A stretch of 64,000 nucleotides of DNA from Algoriphagus aquimarinus (GCF_007997215.1 NZ_VORW01000003.1:124001-188000), one strand, 5' to 3'; positions 16,913 through 26,522 are shown, counted from the stretch's first letter. Notes: generated from the sequence alone by a model not told the origin. Made by a program: numbers and translations.

Positions 16913-18055
16913 GTGCAAAATATACCAAGAGCTTTACAAGCCGATTTTGATCGGAAACTCAAACCTAACAAGGTGTTGATGATATTAGGCCCAAGAAGGT
17001 CTGGGAAAACTGCGCTCGTTCGTCAGTTCACCAAAGATGTAGATCCTCAGCAAAGCTTGATTCTTAATGGAGAAGACGTGCTCGATGCTGCGCTTTTACA
17101 AGAAAGATCAGTTGCCAATTACAGTCGATTGCTAGCCGGCAAAACCCTTCTTTTTATAGACGAGGCTCAGCACATTCCTGACATTGGACTTATACTGAAA
17201 TTGATCGTGGATACCATCGACGGAATTCAAGTTATAGCTACTGGCTCATCTTCATTCGACATGCATCAGCAAGTTGGCGAACCCCTAGTGGGTAGGAAAA
17301 ACACACTTTTCCTTTATCCATTGGCCCAGATGGAATTTGCTAAACTTGAAGATTTCAAGACTACTATAGAAAAACGTGAAGAGCGTTTGATTTTCGGAGG
17401 CTACCCAGAACTCACCCACTATACGGATTGGAAGGACAAGGAAGACTACCTCTATCAGATCATGAACGACTACCTTTTGAAGGACATCCTGATGGTAGAT
17501 GGGGTAAAAAACTCTGACAAACTCTACTCATTGCTCCGCTTGGTTGCATTCCAAGTTGGAAAGGAAGTTTCGCTTGAAGAACTCGGAAAGCAGTTGGGGA
17601 TGTCCAAAAATACGGTAGAGCGCTATTTGGACTTGCTTTCGAAAGTATTTGTCGTATTCAAAATCGGAGGATTTAGTCGAAATCTCCGCAAGGAAATAGT
17701 CAAAAATAGTCGCTGGTACTTCTATGACAACGGAGTGAGAAATGCGATTATTCAGAACTTCAACCGACTAGATCTTCGAGCCGATGTAGGTGAACTTTGG
17801 GAAAATTACCTCGCCGTGGAACGAATGAAATTCCAGAATTATAGCCAAATGCGCTGCAATAACTATTTCTGGAGAACCTACGACCAGCAGGAAATCGACT
17901 GGGTGGAAGAAGAGGGAGATAAGCTTCGAGGTTTTGAATTCAAATATCAAAACAGCAAAGGATCCAAAGCGCCTGGAGCATGGGCAAAAACTTACCCCAA
18001 AGCCAGTTACGAGACCATTCACACTGGAAATTACTTGGATTGGATTGGAGGGTAA
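16913..18055 (+). CDS. AAA family ATPase with DUF4143
   Basis: A 380-residue ATP-binding protein of the AAA_14/DUF4143 family. Walker A is GPRRSGKT at residues 26-33, Walker B is LLFIDEAQ at 79-86, and IQVIATGSSSFD near 105-116 is the sensor-like strand. The second half has a winged-helix-like segment (LEELGKQLGMSKNTVERYLDLL cut across 224-245) and a DUF4143 end with WENYLAVE and the DWVEE...RGFEFKY nuclease-like pattern seen in this family. The only start in frame is GTG at 16913. A near match to the -7 box (TTACTTTG) is 24 bases upstream. Members are orphan ATPases, often linked with mobile DNA or defence, without a proven role. Confidence 0.85.
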   Translation: MQNIPRALQADFDRKLKPNKVLMILGPRRSGKTALVRQFTKDVDPQQSLILNGEDVLDAALLQERSVANYSRLLAGKTLLFIDEAQHIPDIGLILKLIVDTIDGIQVIATGSSSFDMHQQVGEPLVGRKNTLFLYPLAQMEFAKLEDFKTTIEKREERLIFGGYPELTHYTDWKDKEDYLYQIMNDYLLKDILMVDGVKNSDKLYSLLRLVAFQVGKEVSLEELGKQLGMSKNTVERYLDLLSKVFVVFKIGGFSRNLRKEIVKNSRWYFYDNGVRNAIIQNFNRLDLRADVGELWENYLAVERMKFQNYSQMRCNNYFWRTYDQQEIDWVEEEGDKLRGFEFKYQNSKGSKAPGAWAKTYPKASYETIHTGNYLDWIGG

Positions 18056-18195
18056 TAATTTCCAACCAGCATATTATCACGTCAGAGTTTTAGGCAAAAA
18101 CAAAAAAACAGACTTATTATAAACTCATCTTAAAATAAATAATTAAATATCAATTAATTATTTCAAAATAATTCTTGGTGAACCAAAAAATTAGG

Positions 18196-18222
18196 TTGTT
18201 TAGGACAAATCGATTATAATTG
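18196..18222 (+). promoter_or_regulatory. Possible promoter of the 213-residue secreted protein gene
   Basis: TTG at 18196-18198 and TATAATTG at 18215-18222, with a 16-base spacer. The -7 box has one mismatch to TAnnTTTG and the spacing is short, so this is tentative. It lies 26 bases before the ATG. Confidence 0.3.
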
Positions 18223-18248
18223 GACGTAAATTTAATTACTAAACTTTT

Positions 18249-18890
18249 ATGAAAACTCCCCTATTTACGTTAGCGCTGATCCTTTTTAGTGCATACTCTT
18301 TTGCTCAAACTTCATTGTATGAACATCCTAAATTCGAAGAATATGCTAAGACCCATGAAACGATTGCGATTCTCCCATTTAATACCAGTATTACACTTAG
18401 ACCTAAAGACATGAAATCTATGGCTCCTGGCCAGCTTGAAAAGATGGAGCAAGATGAAGGAATTAGTGTACAAAACGGAATGTATTCCTGGTTTCTGAAA
18501 AGAGATAAAAAAGGCACCTCGACTGTCACATTTCAAGATCCAATCACCTGTAACGCAAAACTTAAAAAATTTGGGGTAACATCTGAAAATTTCGAAGAAT
18601 ATACTCCTGATGAATTAGCCGATATCCTAGGTGTTGATGCCATTATTATGGGCACATTTGAGACCAATAAACCAATGTCAGAAGCTGCAAATCTGGCCTT
18701 GAATTTATTAGTAGGTTTTGGCGGTGCTACAAATAAAGCTGTCCTCAATATGAATCTTTACGACGCTGATGAAGGCTTATTATTAGCAAATTATAACAAA
18801 TCTGTCAGTGGCGCCTTAGGATCCTCTACCGACCAATTGATTAACATTTTAATGAAAAAAGCCTCTAGAAGGATTTCTTATACTGACTAA
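18249..18890 (+). CDS. Secreted protein of unknown function, CsgG/TolB-N-like pattern
   Basis: A 213-residue protein with a signal peptide (residues 1-19, ending SFAQ) and no lipobox, so periplasmic. The body starts with a strand pattern HETIAILPFNTSI and later has ADILGVDAIIMGTFET, both typical of the nucleotide-free Rossmann-like fold of CsgG, TolB N-terminus and related envelope proteins (a strand, then a 'GVDAII.G' strand). The C-terminus has LNMNLYDADEGLLLANYNKS and an amphipathic helix that ends in Lys-Lys-Ala-Ser-Arg-Arg. I do not recognise the family for certain. It is followed by a strong bidirectional terminator shared with clpB. Confidence 0.65.
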   Translation: MKTPLFTLALILFSAYSFAQTSLYEHPKFEEYAKTHETIAILPFNTSITLRPKDMKSMAPGQLEKMEQDEGISVQNGMYSWFLKRDKKGTSTVTFQDPITCNAKLKKFGVTSENFEEYTPDELADILGVDAIIMGTFETNKPMSEAANLALNLLVGFGGATNKAVLNMNLYDADEGLLLANYNKSVSGALGSSTDQLINILMKKASRRISYTD

Positions 18891-18905
18891 TTTAGTTATA
18901 GTCAA

Positions 18906-18935
18906 AAACCCTCGAAGCATGTGCTCCGAGGGTTT
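18906..18935. terminator. Bidirectional intrinsic terminator
   Basis: AAACCCTCG pairs with CGAGGGTTT, and inside the loop AGCA pairs with TGCT after one mismatch. It lies 16 bases after the secreted protein stop and 22 bases after the clpB stop, so it can serve both convergent genes. Confidence 0.85.
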
Positions 18936-18956
18936 AACTCTAACGATTAACCTAAA

Positions 18957-21578
18957 TTACACTTCTATTTCTGTTCCTATATTTTTGAAATAAACCTGCT
19001 TATCAGCATCCAGATCTACCATCACTGCAGAATCATTTTTTATATATCCAGACAAGATCTGTTTCGATAGTTCATTCAGCACCAATCGCTGCATGGTTCG
19101 CTTGAGCGGTCTAGCTCCGAAGTTTGCATCAAAACCAACTTCTCCTAAGTGATCTAACACCTCTTTTGTAGCTTCAATTTCAATTCCGGATTCAGACAAT
19201 CTTTGCTGAATCTCCCTCCACTGAATGTCCACGATCTTACGAATGATCTTCTTACTTAGTGGCTCAAACATAATCGTCTCGTCAATTCTGTTCAAGAATT
19301 CTGGCCTTACGGACTTCTTTAAAAGCTCGTAAACTTCCTTCTTGGTCTTATCCAATATCTCATCTTTGTTCCACTCTTCCATCTCCGCAAATCGCTCTTG
19401 GATCAAGTGCGAACCGATATTGGTAGTCAGGATAATAATCGTGTTTTTAAAATTAGCCACACGACCTTTGTTATCTGTCAATCTACCGTCGTCAAGAACT
19501 TGCAATAAAATATTAAACACATCTGGGTGAGCCTTTTCGATCTCATCAAGTAAGATCACAGAGTATGGCTTTCTACGAACTGCTTCTGTCAATTGACCAC
19601 CTTCATCATATCCCACGTAGCCTGGAGGTGCTCCCACCAAGCGGCTTACTGAATGTCGCTCTTGATATTCTGACATATCTATTCTCACCATGGCATTTTC
19701 ATCATTGAAAAGATATTCAGCCAAGGCTTTCGCCAGCTCGGTTTTACCCACGCCTGTGGTTCCCATGAAGATAAAGCTACCAATCGGACGCTTTGGATCT
19801 TGCAATCCAGCACGGCTTCTACGTACAGCATCTGATAAAGCAGTAATTGCCTCCTTCTGACCTGCCACTCGATGCCCTAGCTCAAGTTCCAAATGAAGTA
19901 ATTTCTCGCGTTCAGACTGAATCATTTTATTCATCGGAATGCCAGTCCATTTAGACACTACCGCAGCAATATCTTCCTGATCTACTTCCTCTTTCAACAA
20001 AGGAGATCCAGCCTGCATTTCTGCCAACTGAGACTTGAAGGATTCTAGCTTCTTCTCAGCTTCCACTATTTTACCATATCTGATCTCGGCTACTTTCCCG
20101 AAATCGCCAGCCCGTTCAGCCTGCTCAGCTTCAAGCTTATAATTATCAATACGTTCTTTCTCTCGCTGTATTCCTGTGATCACAGCTTTCTCACTCTCCC
20201 ACTTGGCTTTCACGCTATCTCGCTTTTCGGCAAGCTCAGCAAGCTCTTTGCTTAGGACAGTTTCTTTGTCTTTATTTTTTTCTCTACGAATAGCCTCACG
20301 CTCGATCTCCAACTGCATGATTCGACGATTCAATTCGTCAAGCTCTTGCGGCAAAGAATCTATCTCCATTCTCAATTTTGCCGCAGCTTCGTCCATCAAA
20401 TCAATCGCCTTATCTGGTAAAAATCGATCGGAAATGTATCTCTGTGAAAGCTCCACGGCTGCAATCACCGCATCATCCTTGATTCGAACACCGTGGTGCA
20501 ATTCGTATTTATCTTTAATTCCACGAAGGATTGAAATCGCATCTGCAGCATCCGGTTCATCCACGATTACAGTCTGGAATCGACGTTCAAGCGCTTTATC
20601 TTTCTCGATGTACTTCTGATATTCCTTAAGTGTAGTCGCTCCGATAGCATGTAGTTCTCCTCGTGCCAAAGCAGGTTTCAGCAAGTTTGCCGCATCCATC
20701 GCACCTTCTCCGCCTCCACCAGCGCCAATCAGCGTGTGGATCTCATCAATAAAGAGAATGATTTCGCCTTCAGCATCTGTCACCTCTTTGATGACTGCTT
20801 TCAAGCGCTCTTCAAATTCACCTTTATATTTGGCTCCTGCGACCAGCAAACCCATATCCAATGAAATCAAAGTCTTTGACTTCAGGTTTTCAGGCACATC
20901 ACCAGAAACAATTCTTTGCGCAAGCCCTTCGACAATGGCAGTCTTACCTACACCGGGTTCCCCCAGTAGAATCGGATTATTTTTGGTTCTACGTGCCAAG
21001 ATCTGAAGTACTCGCCTGATCTCTTCATCACGGCCAATCACAGGGTCAATTTTACCCTTCTTAGCCATTTCATTTAGGTTTTTGGAGTATTTCTCCAATG
21101 CCTGATACTTACTTTCTGCGTTTGGATCGGTCACTTTATTTCCTTTTCTAAGTTCCTTGATAGCTTCGATCAAGGGCTTTTCAGAAACACCCTGATCTTT
21201 CAATAGCTGAGAAGAAGCATCCCCGTTAGCCAAAATCGCTAACAACAAATGCTCTATTGCTACGTATTCATCGCCGAAAGTCTTGAGATAATCCTTGGCT
21301 TTCGTCAATACCTGATTCGAATAATTCGACAAATAAGGCTGTTGCTGTCCTCCGCTCACTTTTGGCAAGCGGGCTAATTGCTCATCAAGCTTTTGAGAAA
21401 TGAGCTGTTTATTTGTACCGAGTTTTTTGAACAAAAACTCGATCACATTTTCATCCTCAGTGATGATCGCCTTAAGTAAATGTGCTGGCTCAATATTCGG
21501 TTGTCCCGCCGAAGATGCCAACTCCAAAGCCTTCTGAATCGCCTCCTGAGATTTTATAGTGAATTGTTTAAAGTCCAT
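18957..21578 (-). CDS. clpB: ATP-dependent chaperone ClpB
   Basis: An 873-residue hexameric Hsp100 disaggregase that works with DnaK to recover aggregated proteins. The N-terminal Clp repeat domain is at 1-150; nucleotide-binding domain 1 has Walker A GEPGVGKT at 206-213 and Walker [10 protein letters not shown]; the coiled-coil middle domain, specific to ClpB, spans about 390-525; domain 2 has GTTGVGKT at 606-613 and [14 protein letters not shown] chose the ATG at 21578 because [14 protein letters not shown] is the family N-terminus; the frame is open 25 codons further up. It is usually heat-induced; the palindrome CGG-n-CAT-n-ATG-n-CCG at 21687-21701 upstream is a possible regulatory site, but no CIRCE element is seen. 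Confidence 0.97.
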   Translation of the reverse strand: MDFKQFTIKSQEAIQKALELASSAGQPNIEPAHLLKAIITEDENVIEFLFKKLGTNKQLISQKLDEQLARLPKVSGGQQQPYLSNYSNQVLTKAKDYLKTFGDEYVAIEHLLLAILANGDASSQLLKDQGVSEKPLIEAIKELRKGNKVTDPNAESKYQALEKYSKNLNEMAKKGKIDPVIGRDEEIRRVLQILARRTKNNPILLGEPGVGKTAIVEGLAQRIVSGDVPENLKSKTLISLDMGLLVAGAKYKGEFEERLKAVIKEVTDAEGEIILFIDEIHTLIGAGGGGEGAMDAANLLKPALARGELHAIGATTLKEYQKYIEKDKALERRFQTVIVDEPDAADAISILRGIKDKYELHHGVRIKDDAVIAAVELSQRYISDRFLPDKAIDLMDEAAAKLRMEIDSLPQELDELNRRIMQLEIEREAIRREKNKDKETVLSKELAELAEKRDSVKAKWESEKAVITGIQREKERIDNYKLEAEQAERAGDFGKVAEIRYGKIVEAEKKLESFKSQLAEMQAGSPLLKEEVDQEDIAAVVSKWTGIPMNKMIQSEREKLLHLELELGHRVAGQKEAITALSDAVRRSRAGLQDPKRPIGSFIFMGTTGVGKTELAKALAEYLFNDENAMVRIDMSEYQERHSVSRLVGAPPGYVGYDEGGQLTEAVRRKPYSVILLDEIEKAHPDVFNILLQVLDDGRLTDNKGRVANFKNTIIILTTNIGSHLIQERFAEMEEWNKDEILDKTKKEVYELLKKSVRPEFLNRIDETIMFEPLSKKIIRKIVDIQWREIQQRLSESGIEIEATKEVLDHLGEVGFDANFGARPLKRTMQRLVLNELSKQILSGYIKNDSAVMVDLDADKQVYFKNIGTEIEV

Positions 21579-21686
21579 TGTATGGTTGGTTATTTGTGGT
21601 GTCAATTTTATCAATTGGGTCTTAAAAACTACTTCTAATCTCCCAACTTCCACTCTATTATCAAAACTTCATCCAATCACATATTA

Positions 21687-21701
21687 CGGCCATAATGACC
21701 G
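21687..21701. promoter_or_regulatory. Interrupted palindrome upstream of clpB
   Basis: CGG, CAT, ATG, CCG separated by single free bases make a 15-base dyad (CGGnCATnATGnCCG), 109 bases upstream of the clpB ATG. The form is typical of a dimeric repressor site, but no owner is known and chance is possible. Confidence 0.3.
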
Positions 21702-21773
21702 AATAACCTCTTTTAATTAGGCTAAAACGGAAAACTTGACAGAACTTTATTCTGATCAAAAAGATTAAACGAC

Positions 21774-21791
21774 ATTTTGTGTACACGAAAT
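21774..21791. promoter_or_regulatory. 18-base palindrome upstream of the ORF6N relic
   Basis: The sequence ATTTTGTGTACACGAAAT reads the same on both strands except for one pair. It is 46 bases before the ATG of the ORF6N relic. It may be an operator that once controlled that gene. Confidence 0.35.
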
Positions 21792-21836
21792 CGTTCGATT
21801 ATTTTATATTAGTCTACACTTTTTTAAACACCTTCT

Positions 21837-22166
21837 ATGAACGAACTTTTAAATAAAGAACAGGTAATACAGCTCATCCACAAAATCCGCAACAAGAAAG
21901 TGATGCTAGATTCCGATTTAGCCGAAATGTATGGAGTACTGACCAAAGCACTTCATCAATCTGTCTAAAGAAACCCTGATAGATTCCCTTTAGACTTCAT
22001 GTTTCAACTATCTGAAGAAGAGTGGCAAAACTTGAAGTCACAAAATGTGACCTCAAGATGGAGAGGACGACGAACTGCTCCATATCTTCACATTGCGAAA
22101 ATCTATCAAATTATTGAGGAATTACTAAAACCAAGTTTGGGTGAAAGAAAGAAAATTGGATTCTAA
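21837..22166 (+). pseudogene. ORF6N domain gene, broken by a stop codon and an internal deletion
   Basis: Reading from ATG at 21837, the first 43 codons encode a standard ORF6N start (KVMLDSDLAEMYGVLTKALHQSV), then TAA at 21966-21968 stops the frame where a Lys/Arg codon is expected. The same frame continues with RNPDRFPLDFMFQLSEEEW and VTSRWRGRRTAPY, then jumps at about 22083-22100 directly to KIYQIIEELLKPSLGERKKIGF cut over 88-109, which is the C-terminal end of such proteins. The central part, including the usual FTEQGVAML segment, is missing. The frame stays open through the deletion. ORF6N proteins are DNA-binding proteins of phage or mobile-element origin, so this is probably a dead accessory gene. 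Confidence 0.85.
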
Positions 22167-22171
22167 AAATA

Positions 22172-22201
22172 AAATCCTGCTCTATCTCTAAAGCAGGATT
22201 T
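22172..22201 (-). terminator. Intrinsic terminator after the membrane dipeptidase
   Basis: AAATCCTGCT pairs with AGCAGGATTT (10 base pairs, 10-base loop), 24 bases past the stop of the minus-strand dipeptidase gene, with T-rich sequence on that strand after the stem. It may also act on the ORF6N relic from the other side. Confidence 0.75.
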
Positions 22202-22224
22202 GAAAATCTTAAGTCAGTTCGATC

Positions 22225-23481
22225 TTATTCAGATTTGGCTGCATAGTCCTCTACAGCCCGCCAAACTCTGAATACATTTTTATAACAGATCATCTCGATT
22301 TCTTCTCTCGAGTACCCTCGCTTTAATAGCTCCGCAATCAAATTTGGATACATGGAAACATCCTTTAACCCTGTAGGCAAGGAATCGCCTACCCCATCAA
22401 AATCAGAACCTAAACCGATGTAATCAACACCAACCAAGTTTTTAACATGATCGATGTGATCCGCTACTCGCTGAACCGTAGGAAACGGATTATTTGCAGA
22501 AATGTACTCCGCCGCATAAGCTTTAAATACTGAATCAGCTTGGCTCAAATTATTTTCAGCCATATAGTTAATCAGATGTTCACGGACTATATCAGAACCA
22601 GCTGCATATGCTGAATCAATAAAAGAACCGCCGAAATTAATCATCATCACACCGCCATTTTTGGCCATCGCTTGAATCAGTTCATCACTCATATTTCTTT
22701 CAAAATCTGGCGTGAATACCCTCACTGATGAGTGAGAAGCAATTACCGGCACCTTGGTAATAGCCAAAGCATCCTTAAATGTATCATCCGAAACATGTGA
22801 CAAGTCAACCATTATTCCCACACGGTTCATTTCCGCGACTACCTTCTCACCATACTCACTCAAACCATTGTATAACCTTACGGTATCATAGCTACTGTCA
22901 CCAATAAGATTCGCCTTGCCGTGAGTCAGCGTAATATATCGAATACCTCTACTTTGGAAATAGGCAACATTTGAGATATCGTCTTCCAAAGCTGATCCAT
23001 TCTCCATTCCCATTGGAAGAGAGACTTTGCCTGCGGCAAAATTAGCCTCCACATCGGCTGGGCTATAGGCCATCGCAAACTGATCCGGAAAAGTCTCCGC
23101 CAAACGCTCCGTCATCAGTATTAACGAATCTGCCAAAGCTTTGGAAGAACCTGGAGTCTGCTGAAGACCTGCTGGAATATAAATGGACATAAATGGCGCA
23201 TCTAACCCGCCTTCTTTAGCTCTTGGAAAATCGAAATTACCATCTGGCGTACGTACCGAAACATCAAGGATTTCACGCTGAAGTGTAAAACCTCCTATTT
23301 TCATACGATAAGGCAAGTCCACGTGACCATCCACGATGATAGTTTCGTGAGCAATTTTGGTAGCAACTTCCAATCGCTCTGCATCAGACAGTGCAGTGTA
23401 ATCAACAGTTGCCTCTTTTTCCTTGGGCGAGCATGCGAAAGCCAAAGTGACCAGCAATGCAGCGTTTAAATATTTTCTCAT
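22225..23481 (-). CDS. Membrane dipeptidase (peptidase M19), lipoprotein
   Basis: A 418-residue zinc dipeptidase of the renal dipeptidase family, which cleaves L-X and X-D dipeptides. The N-terminus is a lipoprotein signal (VTLAFACSPKE, Cys at residue 17), so it sits on a membrane facing the periplasm. Metal-site motifs are visible: IIVDGHVDLPY (His-x-Asp), MGMENGSALE (bridging Glu), LTHGKANLIGDSS, MVDLSHVSDDTF and VIASHSSVR, and a late GLGSDFDGVG. All expected ligands are present. I chose ATG 23481 because the lipobox follows it directly; the frame extends 19 codons upstream. It may take part in peptide or peptidoglycan-fragment use together with the DPP-IV in the window. Confidence 0.92.
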   Translation of the reverse strand: MRKYLNAALLVTLAFACSPKEKEATVDYTALSDAERLEVATKIAHETIIVDGHVDLPYRMKIGGFTLQREILDVSVRTPDGNFDFPRAKEGGLDAPFMSIYIPAGLQQTPGSSKALADSLILMTERLAETFPDQFAMAYSPADVEANFAAGKVSLPMGMENGSALEDDISNVAYFQSRGIRYITLTHGKANLIGDSSYDTVRLYNGLSEYGEKVVAEMNRVGIMVDLSHVSDDTFKDALAITKVPVIASHSSVRVFTPDFERNMSDELIQAMAKNGGVMMINFGGSFIDSAYAAGSDIVREHLINYMAENNLSQADSVFKAYAAEYISANNPFPTVQRVADHIDHVKNLVGVDYIGLGSDFDGVGDSLPTGLKDVSMYPNLIAELLKRGYSREEIEMICYKNVFRVWRAVEDYAAKSE

Positions 23482-23652
23482 AAGTTGGTGGGTTAGATTA
23501 AATCCTAAGATAAGTGGTTTTTCTAACTGAACACTCATTAATCCATCAAAGGCATTTTTAGCAAAATATCTGGCAGATCTAGGCGATTTAGAACCCCTAA
23601 AATCAATTTACCAATAGATAATTATGTAAATTCCAATACAAAACCACCTAGC

Positions 23653-25380
23653 ATGAAACATTTCTGGATATTTTCAATTTTTCTTCTTCTGAGTTGGGCT
23701 TGCAGCTCAAAACAGTCCTCACCTATCGAGATTAAGATTGATCTCACGCTAGAAAGTGACCTTAAGGATGGGAGACTATTATTAATTTTCTCGCCTGATA
23801 GCACTACAGAACCTAGGTTTGGGATAAGTGACAATGTGGGAACAAATCAGGTATTTGGGATGGATTTTGAAAATTATAAATCTGGCAATACTATTGAATT
23901 TGACATCACTAGTTTTGGCTACCCCAAGGAAAAGCTCTCAGATATGCCGGACGGAATATTCTATGTGCAAGCATTTATTCAAAAACATGAAAGCTTTACC
24001 CGCGCGGATGGCCACACTGTAAAGCTCCCAATGGATCAGGGCGAAGGTCGGCAATGGGCTAGAGCACCAAAAAACATTTACAGCAACCCAGTTAAGGTCG
24101 ATTGGAAAAATGGAAAAGACCTAACATTGACTATAGACCAGATCATTCCTGAGATAAAGGAACCTGAAGACACGGATTACATCAAGCACATAAAATTTAA
24201 GTCTGATTTACTATCAGAATTCTGGGGAAGAGATATGTACTTAGGAGCTAACATACTCCTTCCAGAGGGATTTAATGAAAACCCAAATCAATACTATCCG
24301 ATCATGATTTTTCATGGGCATTTCCCCTCTGATTTCTCTGGCTTCAGAACTATCCCACCTGATCCTGATCTAAGCGATGATGAATACAACGAAAGGTTCG
24401 GGATTTATGGATATGAGAAAATTCAACAGCAAGAAGAATATGACTTTTATCAAAAATGGACGTCTCCAGACTTTCAGCGTTTTATTATTGTGGAGATTCA
24501 ACATGCTAATCCTTATTATGATGACAGCTATGCCGTAAACTCAGCCAACCTTGGGCCATACGGAGACGCAATAACTTTTGAGTTAATCCCTCACATTGAG
24601 AGGACATTCCGTGGCATTGGCGAGGGATGGTCACGATTTCTGTATGGTGGATCTACTGGAGGATGGGAAGCTTTAGCTGTGCAGATATTTTACCCTGATG
24701 AATATAATGGTTGTTTTGCTGCTTGCCCAGATCCTATAGATTTTAGAGCTTATACTTCTATTAATCTCTATGAAGATCAGAATGCTTACTATCAAGAAGG
24801 AGAATTCCGAAAGACTTTACGACCAGGACATAGGGATTATTTAGGTCATATATCTGCAACCGTCCAAGACATGAATCATCGTGAACTTGCAATTGGAGGT
24901 ACCAAAAGTAGATCTGGTGATCAATTCGATATTTGGCAAGCGGTCTATTCTCCACAAGGCGCAGATGGATATCCAAAACCCATATGGGATAAATATTCAG
25001 GAGAAATCGACTCTGAGGTTGCTTCTTATTGGAAGGAAAATTACGACCTTCGCTATATAATGGAGAGAGATTGGGAGACCCTAGGCCCAAAATTGGAAGG
25101 GAAAATAAATATCTTTTGTGGTGACATGGATAACTATTACCTAAACAATGCAGTTTACCTGACTGAAGATTTTTTGGAACAAACGCAAAACCCTTACTAT
25201 GATGGTACAGTAGCATACGGAGACAGAGCAGAGCATTGCTGGAATGGAGACCCTACTCTCCCAAATTATATTTCCAGACTCAGATATAATACGCTCTACC
25301 TAGGAGAAATTGCAGATAGACTAAAGGAAACAGCCCCTGCTGGATTTAATCAATATAACTGGACACTAACCAAAAACTAA
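23653..25380 (+). CDS. Lipoprotein of the putative esterase (alpha/beta-hydrolase) type
   Basis: A 575-residue protein with a lipoprotein signal (hydrophobic residues 4-14, then SWACSSK; Cys17). Residues 30-140 look like an immunoglobulin-like or beta domain; from about 195 the sequence follows the esterase D / enterochelin-esterase-like fold: YYPIMIFHGHFPSDFSGF, ...FIIVEIQHANPYYDDS, TFELIPHIERTF and the nucleophile S334 in LYGGSTGGWEAL. A candidate acid/base follows in the C-terminal part (CGDMDNYYLNNAVY; GDRAEHCWNGDP). It probably hydrolyses an ester or peptide-type bond on the cell surface; the substrate is unknown. The next gene starts one base after its stop codon, so the two are coupled. 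Confidence 0.75.
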   Translation: MKHFWIFSIFLLLSWACSSKQSSPIEIKIDLTLESDLKDGRLLLIFSPDSTTEPRFGISDNVGTNQVFGMDFENYKSGNTIEFDITSFGYPKEKLSDMPDGIFYVQAFIQKHESFTRADGHTVKLPMDQGEGRQWARAPKNIYSNPVKVDWKNGKDLTLTIDQIIPEIKEPEDTDYIKHIKFKSDLLSEFWGRDMYLGANILLPEGFNENPNQYYPIMIFHGHFPSDFSGFRTIPPDPDLSDDEYNERFGIYGYEKIQQQEEYDFYQKWTSPDFQRFIIVEIQHANPYYDDSYAVNSANLGPYGDAITFELIPHIERTFRGIGEGWSRFLYGGSTGGWEALAVQIFYPDEYNGCFAACPDPIDFRAYTSINLYEDQNAYYQEGEFRKTLRPGHRDYLGHISATVQDMNHRELAIGGTKSRSGDQFDIWQAVYSPQGADGYPKPIWDKYSGEIDSEVASYWKENYDLRYIMERDWETLGPKLEGKINIFCGDMDNYYLNNAVYLTEDFLEQTQNPYYDGTVAYGDRAEHCWNGDPTLPNYISRLRYNTLYLGEIADRLKETAPAGFNQYNWTLTKN

Positions 25381-25381
25381 T

Positions 25382-26269
25382 ATGAAATCAACAACAATCA
25401 AACTAGGCCTTTTAGGCTTATTCGCAGCATTCTTTTTCGCAAATTGTGCTTCTCCCAAAACTGAAGAAACTACCGAAGAGGTAGTCATCGAAGAAGTGAA
25501 AACACCGACTTTGACTAAAATCTGGGAGACAGACACCACATTGACCACAAACGAATCCGTATTGTATGATGCTGCATCAGGCAAAATCTATGTTTCCAAC
25601 ATAGAAGGAGATCCTCAAGGCGAAGACGGCAAAGGCTCTATTTCTATCATTGACAAAGAAGGCAAAGTAGTCAACCAAAACTGGGTAACTGGACTAAATG
25701 CTCCTAAGGGAATGGGGATTGCTAATGGCAATTTATATGTGACTGACATTGATCAGCTCATAGAAGTAAATCTTGAATCAGGGAAAATCAGCAATAAATA
25801 CCCAGTCGAAGGAGGCCAGTTCCTTAACGATCTTGCTACATACGACGGGAAAGTATATTTCACTGACATGAATACTGGCAAAGTCCATTTGCTTGATGGT
25901 GGAAAAATATCTACCGTAACTGAAGGACATGAGTCAATCAATGGAATTGCTATAGGAGAAGACGGAATGCTATATGTTTTGGATAAAACTGGTATGAAAT
26001 CGCTTCAGGCAGACGGCACATCCATGATATTGAATGATGTGGTGACAGGTGGTGACGGACTTGTGATTTTAGGAGATGGGAACTATGTAGCTTCTAGATG
26101 GGCTGGAGAAATCTACTTTGTAAATAGCGATGGCAGTGAGACACTGCTTTTGGATACAAAAAATGCAGAATCAAACACTGCGGATATTGGATTCATCCCC
26201 GGAGACAACATCGTCTTAGTCCCAACGTTCTTCAAAAATAAGGTAGTCGCCTACAAACTAGACTATTAA
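25382..26269 (+). CDS. SMP-30/gluconolactonase-like beta-propeller lipoprotein
   Basis: A 295-residue protein with a lipoprotein signal (LFAAFFFANCASPK; Cys22) followed by a Thr/Glu-rich linker and a six-bladed propeller of the SMP-30/NHL kind: LYDAASGKIYVSNIEGDP, KGMGIANGNLYVTDIDQL, FLNDLATYDGKVYFTDMNTG and INGIAIGEDGMLYVLD. The repeated 'G..L/VYVTD' strands are the blade signature. SMP-30 enzymes are calcium-dependent lactonases; here the regular metal ligands (Glu, Asn, Asn, Asp) are partly recognisable but I cannot assign an activity. It is one base from the esterase lipoprotein gene and the pair ends at a strong terminator. Confidence 0.75.
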   Translation: MKSTTIKLGLLGLFAAFFFANCASPKTEETTEEVVIEEVKTPTLTKIWETDTTLTTNESVLYDAASGKIYVSNIEGDPQGEDGKGSISIIDKEGKVVNQNWVTGLNAPKGMGIANGNLYVTDIDQLIEVNLESGKISNKYPVEGGQFLNDLATYDGKVYFTDMNTGKVHLLDGGKISTVTEGHESINGIAIGEDGMLYVLDKTGMKSLQADGTSMILNDVVTGGDGLVILGDGNYVASRWAGEIYFVNSDGSETLLLDTKNAESNTADIGFIPGDNIVLVPTFFKNKVVAYKLDY

Positions 26270-26290
26270 TACCTAGGTCAGCAACACATT

Positions 26291-26317
26291 TAAAGGCCTT
26301 CTTAAGAAGGCTTTTTT
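26291..26317 (+). terminator. Intrinsic terminator after the lipoprotein pair
   Basis: GCCTTCTTAAGAAGGC is a perfect 16-base palindrome (26296-26311) followed by a run of T, 26 bases past the stop of the propeller gene. Confidence 0.88.
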
Positions 26318-26492
26318 ACGTTAATGAACTGTGAGGACTTAATTTTCCTTATATTAATGGACAAGCGACTAACAGAATTATCACCAAATAGGAGCAACAA
26401 AGGGTAGAAGTTGAAAACCTTATTAAATATCTTCAACTGATTGCTACTCTAATTCACTGTATGTTGGTCACTTATAGAATCTTGAATCATTG

Positions 26493-26522
26493 ATAGACAT
26501 ATTCTATCAGTAATTTGTCTAT
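26493..26522. promoter_or_regulatory. Inverted repeat and -7 box before the desaturase gene
   Basis: ATAGACA (26493-26499) and TGTCTAT (26516-26522) form a 7-base inverted repeat with 16 bases between them. Eight bases later TAAATTTG (26530-26537) is a perfect TAnnTTTG box, 51 bases before the desaturase ATG. The dyad thus overlaps the expected -33 region, a normal place for a repressor. No TTG box is visible. Confidence 0.4.

Noticed and set aside
18120..18180. Terminator after the DUF4143 gene
   Set aside because: The AT-only arms (AATAATT / AATTATT) could pair, but stability would be low and there is no T-run.
20176..20619. 147-codon plus-strand frame
   Set aside because: It lies wholly inside clpB on the opposite strand, is Ser-rich with no family pattern, and is a composition effect of the clpB codons.
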